A stretch of 64,000 nucleotides of DNA. Source: Salvia splendens (taxonomy: Eukaryota; Streptophyta; Magnoliopsida; Lamiales; Lamiaceae). The DNA is taken from the NCBI RefSeq assembly GCF_004379255.2, contig NC_056035.1, positions 28,659,208 through 28,723,207 on the forward strand. The letters run 5' to 3'. A program made the position numbers and the translations under genes. Positions within the stretch are counted from its first letter, which is position 1; every line of letters begins with the position of its first letter. Positions 57,417 to 64,000 of this stretch are shown in pieces. The notes beneath the pieces are model-generated. The model was not told the origin of the DNA, did no database searches, and saw only the letters and a list, made by a program, of their open reading frames with translations.

Positions 57417-58147
57417 TGTTGGAACATTTTAATATGGTCCAACATAATAGTCTAAAGATTGTATAATATTTATGACTATTTATTGATTGACCCGATTACG
57501 TGATCTACTAAGGTTATACTCCCTCCGTCCCATGCTACTCGCACTTTTCATTTTAGGCCGTAAATTTGGGATTGATTTTTTTGTGTAATTAAAAAAGAAT
57601 TTTAGGTGTAATGAGACATCACTTAATAAAAGAGCTCTTAACTTAAACTAACATATTAATTCAATGCATTAATTCTAACTTAAATTATAAATAGTGTAAG
57701 GACTTTGTGACGAGCCGAAAAGCAAAGGTGCGAGTAGCACGGGACGGAAGGAGTATAATTTATAGGGTCAATCGATTATCTATAAAAGTATGAGGACTGT
57801 TGTGCAGATACTACTTTGGATAACTTTAATTTTGTTATGAGTGAAATTAAAGTTATAAAAAGTTAGGGACTTATTCTCTAAATACATGGTTATGGTCCCC
57901 AAGTGCAACCTATAAATAGGTTAACAGATTCCCATTCCTGTTAATCTGACGTATTTTCAAGACTTACAGATTACAGAGAATCTGTGAGAAGAGCGTTGTC
58001 ACTTGGAAGATTAATTTCCATACTTTAGAATCATCAACAACATCATGAATCCAAATCCATGTACGCTTCCGTTTTAAGTTTATCAATCTTATTCAACATG
58101 TATGATTTGTGTGATGAATTATGTGAATCATTAATTTGATTCCAACA
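57417..58147 (+). repeat. Copia-3 5' LTR with nested MITE
   Basis: 731 bp, of which about 235 bp are the MITE at 57519-57753. Without it the LTR is about 494 bp. Terminal TGTTGGAACA / TTCCAACA form an inverted repeat. Confidence 0.9.
57519..57753. mobile_element. Stowaway-like MITE in Copia-3 5' LTR
   Basis: Begins CTCCCTCCGTCCCATGCTAC, ends GTAGCACGGGACGGAAGGAG and is flanked by TA. It must be younger than the retrotransposon insertion unless the 3' LTR also has it. Confidence 0.88.
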
Positions 58148-58149
58148 AT

Positions 58150-58162
58150 TGGTATCAGAGCC
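58150..58162 (+). other. Copia-3 primer-binding site
   Basis: TGGTATCAGAGCC, a perfect initiator-Met tRNA complement, 2 nt after the LTR. Confidence 0.93.
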
Positions 58163-59440
58163 AATACATGATGGAATGAATTGATAATTCCTTAATTTAT
58201 AGTTCTGTGTTGGATTCGATTTATGAAAACTATGTGTTCAAATTGATGAAGAATTTTTGAACGAAATTCTTTGAAGTTTGTTGAATTCAATCACAAGTTT
58301 TACAGTTGATCACGCAAACCAATATGTGATTCTTGAAAATTGGTTTTGAATTCTGTTTTGATTCAATTTGATTCTTGAAAATCGTTCGACTAAATCGTTT
58401 TAAATTTTGAAGCTTGTTAAATACAATCTGAATCAGAAATTCTCGTTTCTAAAACCAAGTTATTCTGTCAAATTATTTTTTGGGAAATTTCAGAATTGAT
58501 TCATTAATTTTAAGCATCTCCTTGTGTTCGACAGAATGGTTGTGAGAAACTGTTTCTTCTTTGTAATTTTGTTGATGGAATTTTACGTTAAAATCCATAT
58601 TTATGGTGTTTTCAAACATTCAGTTTCTCTGTCAAAATCAAAGAGATTTATTCAAAATTTAGTTTTCAATCATATCTGACCATCAACCATTTATTCCGAC
58701 GAACGGAGACGGCGTCGCCAACAAAGTCAGAGCGGTTGATGGCGGTTGTGATGGTGAAACGGTGCATTGTTTCGTGAAACAACGCGTCTATTTAATTTTG
58801 ATTCAGTTTCTTGGGGCTGAATAGTTGTGATGTTTTGCATCCAAAGTGAATCAGATGTTTTCTAAAATAAAGAAATCAAATCAAAGACATTGTGGACTTG
58901 AACTATTTTTTCTCTATTAATATTTACAACGTTTGCTGAAGCCCAAGAGTATTTTTAAACAATTAATGGTATTTTAATTGTTTTGGTTATTAAGTAATTA
59001 ATTAAATAATGACTTAAAGCTTTTGTTGTCTATTATTCTAAAGGAATTAATTAAAGCATTAACTCGCCAAAGTGAGCTCTGACGTGTAGATTAATTTATT
59101 TGGAATGTAGAGATTATTTGTATACTTGAAATACATGCGAATAGTTAATCGGCCCAAAGGAAGATTGTTATTTGGCCGTGTTTCTTGTGTACTTTGTTGT
59201 AATAATATGAGATTATCCTTAAGTCATTGTGGACATTAAGTCGGCCCAAAGGAAGACTTATTGTTTGACAGGAAATGATTATCTATATTTGATTACTACA
59301 TATTAAGATGTCACTTGCGAGTTATTATTTTGTCCAAAGATGAAATTTTAATGTTGTGCCGACATCTTGAAATGGGAATTGTCATTATTTAATTTATTTA
59401 CTTATTATTTCCGTGAGCTAAATATTGTCCTACTTGTTAT
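58163..59440 (+). other. Copia-3 untranslated leader
   Basis: AT-rich, no long frame. This is the region between primer site and gag; unusually long at about 1.3 kb. Confidence 0.6.
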
Positions 59441-59458
59441 ATTTGTTCTTTGCTAGCT

Positions 59459-62400
59459 CAAGAATCTGCTATTGGTTTTCTAAATTCCATTCCTATACTA
59501 AAAGGCAATACCTATGCATCGTGGAGAAGCAAGGTATTGATTGGTTTGGGGATTGCAAATTTAGACTATGCACTTTGAACGGAGCAACCCGCCCCTCTTA
59601 CTGATGAAAGTTCCGATGAGGATAAACGGAATTTTGAGAGGTGGGAACACTCCAATCGCATGAGTCTTATGATTATGCAACATGCTATCCCTGAAAACTT
59701 TCGTGGTACTGTCCCGAAAGAAGCAACTGCTAAGGAATTCCTCGAGGCCATTGATATGAATTTCGCAAGCAATGAAAAGGCCGAAACGGCTTCATTGATG
59801 CATAAACTTGTGACTATGAGGTATAATGGCCGAGGAGAAATTCGGGAGCACATTATGGAAATGTCAAACACTGCTTCAAAGCTTACTGCACTTAATTTGA
59901 CGATCAGTGATGATCAACTAGTGCATTTGGTTATGATATCTCTTCCTCATCAATTTGATCACTTCAAAGTTAGTTACAATACTGTGAAGGATAAATGGTC
60001 ATTGAATGAGTTGATTTCTCATTGCGTTCAAGAGGAAGAGAGGTTGAAGCAAAGTAAGACGGAAAGTGCTCACTTAGCAACAAGCTATAAGGGGAAACGA
60101 GGAAAGGACAAGGGAAAGAGGATTATTTCCGAGTTCGCTAAGGGGAAGAGGATTCTTCCCGATTCCTCCAGAAATGTTGCGGGTCCATCTGCAAGACAAT
60201 TTAAGAAGGAAAGATCAGGTTCAGTTTGCTTCTTTTTGCAAGAAAGATGGACACAAGAAGAATGATTGTGAAGAATATCACGCTTGGCGCGTGAAGAAGG
60301 GTACATTTTTCACTTATGTTTGTTCAGAAGTTAATTTAGCTTCTGTAACTGGACATACTTGGTGGTTAGATTCTGGTGCTACTACTCACATAAGTGTGTC
60401 CATGCAGGGTTGCCTCCAGTGCCGAAAGCCGATTGATGTTGAAAGATTCATCTATGTGGGCGATGGCAAACAAGTTGAAGTGGAGGCAATAGGCACATTT
60501 AGATTATTATTAAAAACTGGTTGTTATTTGGATTTAGTACAGACATTCGTTGTACCGTCATTTAGACGGAATTTAATTTCTATTTCTGTATTGGACAAAT
60601 TCGGTTATACTTGTTCATTTAGAAATAGTAAATTTAGTCTTTATCTAAATTCAACTTTGATTGGCACCGGTTCTCTTTCTTATGGTGATAATCTTTATTT
60701 GCTTAATACTATTACTTCATTTAATGAAGCCCTGCGTGTGAACTCACAAGGTACAAAGCGTAAATTAATGAGTGAGAATTCTGCTACAATTTGGCACAAA
60801 CGTTTGGGTCATATCTCCAAACGGAGAATTGAAAGACTTGTATCAGATGGAATTCTTACCATTCCCAATATGACAGACTTTCAAGTCTGTGTTGAGTGCA
60901 TTAAAGGGAAACAAACAAACATTAGGAGATTTGAAGCCAATCGGACTACAGACGTCTTAGAACTTATCCATACAGATATTTGTGGACTGTTTCCTACTGC
61001 TTCTTGGAATGGTCAATGATATTTTATTACGTTCATAGACGATTATTCCAGATATGGTTATTTATATCTAATAAGTGAAAAATCTCAAGCACTGGATATG
61101 TTCAAGAGTTACAAGGCCGAGGTTGAAAACCAACTTGGCAAAAGAATTAAGAACGTCAGATCTGACCGTGGTGGAGAATACTATGGTAGATATGACGGCT
61201 CAGGTGAACAACGTCCAGGACCTTTTGCCAGATTCCTAGAGGAATGTGGAATCGTTCCCCAGTACACAATGCCTGGTAGTCCTACCATGAATGGTGTTGC
61301 TAAAAGACGAAATAGAACCCTCAAGGATATGGTTAGAAGCATGATTAGTCATTCTACTTTGCCAGAATCCCTTTGGGGAGAGGCAATTAAGACCGCAACA
61401 TACATCCTAAACCGTGTACCTACTAAAGCAACTGTCGTAACCCCTTATGAATTGTGGACGGGCAAAAAGCCCAGCTTAGGTCATTTACATGTTTGGGGTT
61501 GTCCAGCAGAAGCTCGGCCTTATAGGCCACACGAGCATAAATTGGACTCTAAAACGGTAAGTTGTTACTTTGTAGGTTATCCTGAGCGGTCAAGGGGTTT
61601 CAAGTTCTATGATCCCACAACTAGATCATTTTTTGAGACGAATAATGCAAGGTTCTTTGAGGAAGTTGAGTTTGGGGGGGAAGATGGTATGAAGAATGTT
61701 GTCTTTGAAGATGAAGTAATTTCACTTCCCTTCATTCCAGAACAAGACGACAATCTCGTAATTCCTGTTCCGCCTCCCGAACAACAACATGAAGAACAAC
61801 CTCAACTTCCTCAAGAACATGACGAAGTAGTGCCACTAAGAAGATCCACTAGAGTGAGGAGACCTGCAATATCTACAGATGAATATATTGTATATCTCCA
61901 AGAGCATGAGGTAGACATTGGAGTAATGGAAGATGACCCAGTCACTTTCCGTCAAGCCATTGAAAGTTCTAATGCTCAAAAGTGGATCGATGCCATGATT
62001 GAAGAGATTAAGTCTATGCAAAGCAATGACGTTTGGGATCTTGTCCCATTGCCTGAAGGTGCAAAACCCATTGGTTGCAAGTGGATTTTTAAGACCAAAC
62101 GGGATTCGCAAGGCAATGTGGAAAGATATAAGGCTCGTCTTGTAGCAAAAGGCTTCACTCAAAAAGAAGGCATCGATTTTACCGAGACTTTCTCTCCAGT
62201 TTCAACGAAAGACTCATTCAGAATAATCATGGCACTTGTGGCTCATTTTAATTTGGAGCTACATCAGATGGATGTAAAGACAGCGTTTCTTAATGGCGAC
62301 ATTAAAGAAACGATTTATATGGTGCAACCTGAAAACTTAGTGTCGGGCGACCCAAAGAAGATGGTATGCAAACTTAAGAAATCCATCCATGGTCTTAAAC

Positions 62401-63515
62401 AAGCGTCTCGTCAATGGTATGTTAAATTTCATCAAGTTGTCGTCTCATTTGGTTTTGAGACGAATTCTGTTGATGAATGCATATACTATAAGTTCAGTGG
62501 GAGCAAATTCATTTTCCTGGTTCTATATGTAGACGATATTCTACTTGCTTGCAACGATGTAGATTTATTACGTGACACCAAGAAATTTCTTTCAAGAAAA
62601 TTCGAAATGAAAGATCTTGGTGATGCTTCTTTTGTATTAGGAATCCAAATACATCGAGATCGTTCCCTAGGTGTACTTGGATTATCACAAAAGAGCTACA
62701 TCGATAAAGTGCTGGCAAGATTTGGCATGAAAGATTGTAGACCAGGAGATACCCCTGTGGCTAAAGGTGATAAATTCAGTTTAAATCAATGCCCCGAAAA
62801 TGAGCTTGAAAGAAAGGAAATGGAATTACATCCCTATGCATCGACTGTGGGAAGTCTTATGTATGCACAAGTATGCACGCGTCCGGATATTGCGTTCATA
62901 GTAGGCATGCTAGGCAGATATTTGAGTAATCCCGGTATGGATCATTGGAAAGTAGTCAAACGTGTTTTGCGGTATCTGCAAAGAACAAAGGATTATATGC
63001 TCACTTATAGGAAATCGGATCAGCTTGAGATCATTGGGTATTCTGATTCGGATTTTGCGGGATGCCAAGACAGTCGTAGATCCACGTCAGGTTATGTTTT
63101 CATGCTAGCCGGAGGGGCCATATCTTGGAAAAGTGTTAAACAAACATTGATAGCCACCTCTACAATGGAAGCAGAATTCATAGCTTGCTTTGAGGCATCA
63201 CAACATGGAGTATGGCTGCGGAACTTTATTCAAGGACTGCAAATTGTGGATAGTATTGAAAGACCACTCAAGTTATATTGTGACAATAAGTCCGCAGTCA
63301 TGTACTCCAACAACAACAGGAGCTCGTCGAAGTCCAAACACATTGACATCAAGTTCCTTGCTGTTAAGGATAGAATTCAGAGTAGACAATTGCAAATTGA
63401 ACACTTAGGTTCAACTTCCATGCTTGCGGATCCTTTCACTAAAGGTTTACCGCCTTCGGTCTTTCATGAGCATGTATTTCACATGGGTGTTCGACCTTTT
63501 GATACTTTGGTCTAG
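59459..63515 (+). pseudogene. Copia-3 gag-pol, few lesions, integrase Glu lost
   Basis: Gag reads from about 59459 (ILKGNTYASWRSKVLIG) with a stop at 59576. It then runs to about 60230, where a one-base change in a T run shifts the frame inside the CCHC knuckle. From 60174 on, one frame carries protease (WWLDSGATTHIS), the pre-integrase His block (IWHKRLGH), integrase (HTDICG; stop at 61017; [10 protein letters not shown]), reverse transcriptase (LYVDDILL near 62526) and RNase H (SDSDFAG, MEAEF, CDNKSA), ending FDTLV. The third integrase acidic position reads [10 protein letters not shown]: Lys replaces the family's invariant Glu. Only two stops, one shift and this substitution separate it from an intact reading frame. 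Confidence 0.9.
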
Positions 63516-63912
63516 TGGGAGTTTGTGTTCATCTATGTAATAATATTGAATTTCAATTATATTAAGTGCACACTTCAGTTACTTTGGTTTAGTTACTTTG
63601 AATTATACTTTGATATTTTCTGATCTCACTACAGTTTCAGAGGACCAGTTGGAAATAGACATGCAAAAGATCACATAGCATGTAATTTTCATGCTGCACA
63701 CTCATATTTTGATTTGTGTTGCTGGATGTGTTGATATTTGTGATCACTGATGAGTTTAGTCATGTATACGTGTTGTGACTTAAACTTCTTTGGTTCCATA
63801 TTAACATGTTTAGTAGACCAGATCGGTAAAGATGATTAATATAAATAGTAAGCGCGCAACTTTAGTAATGAACAATCATTTGGTGACTTTTATGTTGGCC
63901 CAAGTGGGAGAT
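63516..63912 (+). other. Copia-3 3' non-coding region
   Basis: Lies between the pol stop and the 3' LTR. GTGGGAGAT at its end serves as a polypurine tract. Confidence 0.65.
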
Positions 63913-64000
63913 TGTTGGAGCATTTTAATATGGTCCAACATAATAGTCTAAAGATTGTATAATATTTATGACTATTTATTGATTGACCCGATTACGTGAT

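Larger units (their letters stand above)
57417..64000 (+). mobile_element. Copia-3, Ty1/copia retrotransposon cut by window end
   Basis: The 5' LTR (57417-58147, including a MITE) begins TGTTGGAACATTTTAATATG and ends TTCCAACA. Two bases later a perfect primer site TGGTATCAGAGCC follows (58150-58162). The 3' LTR starts at 63913 (TGTTGGAGCATTTTAATATG) after GTGGGAGAT and is cut after 88 bp. Over those 88 bp the LTRs differ at one position. About 1.3 kb of leader precedes gag. Confidence 0.92.

Overview
This is a plant nuclear genomic window. Host genes have GT-AG introns and plant-type families. The spaces between them hold plant transposons of most classes: Ty1/copia, long solo LTRs, an L1-type LINE, PIF/Harbinger, hAT-like and MULE-like elements, and more than a dozen Stowaway-like MITEs with CTCCCTCCGTCC termini and TA target duplications. 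A eudicot is the natural reading; the order Lamiales is only a guess. There are no operons and no bacterial features.

Gene-bearing part (about 1-28 kb): a 57-residue DUF4535-type membrane microprotein (2551-2724, +); an intronless 752-residue plant membrane protein (4918-7176, -); a 15-exon zinc-finger gene combining HIT-like and CCHC fingers (14896-21154, -), assembled here exon by exon and closing to 451 residues; a LENG1/Cir_N-type nuclear protein (21473-22192, +) transcribed divergently from it across 318 bp; and a 7-exon VAP27/MSP-domain protein (25168-27205, -). Between them lie a long-TIR element, a 409-bp hAT-like element built of GGTTCCGG-type repeats, a 3.0-kb solo LTR and many MITEs.

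Transposon part (about 28-64 kb): a MULE-like MITE; a copia element (Copia-1) broken by a 1.5-kb LTR-like insertion, by a second insertion of about 1.7 kb that itself carries a MITE, and by a small template-switch scar; an almost complete copia element on the minus strand (Copia-2) with matching LTRs and a 5-bp target duplication; an 85-bp x4 tandem array; a LINE remnant split by a second hAT-like element; a 5.1-kb solo LTR containing a nearly intact Harbinger transposase; a second copy of the MULE-like MITE; a dead Harbinger copy that has lost its catalytic glutamate; and a third copia element (Copia-3) whose 3' LTR runs off the window and whose integrase has Lys where the catalytic Glu belongs.

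I found no novel gene system. The most useful results are the two multi-exon gene models, a possible intron-retention switch at the VAP C-terminus, the exact target-site duplications that define about ten mobile elements, and the order in which they are nested.
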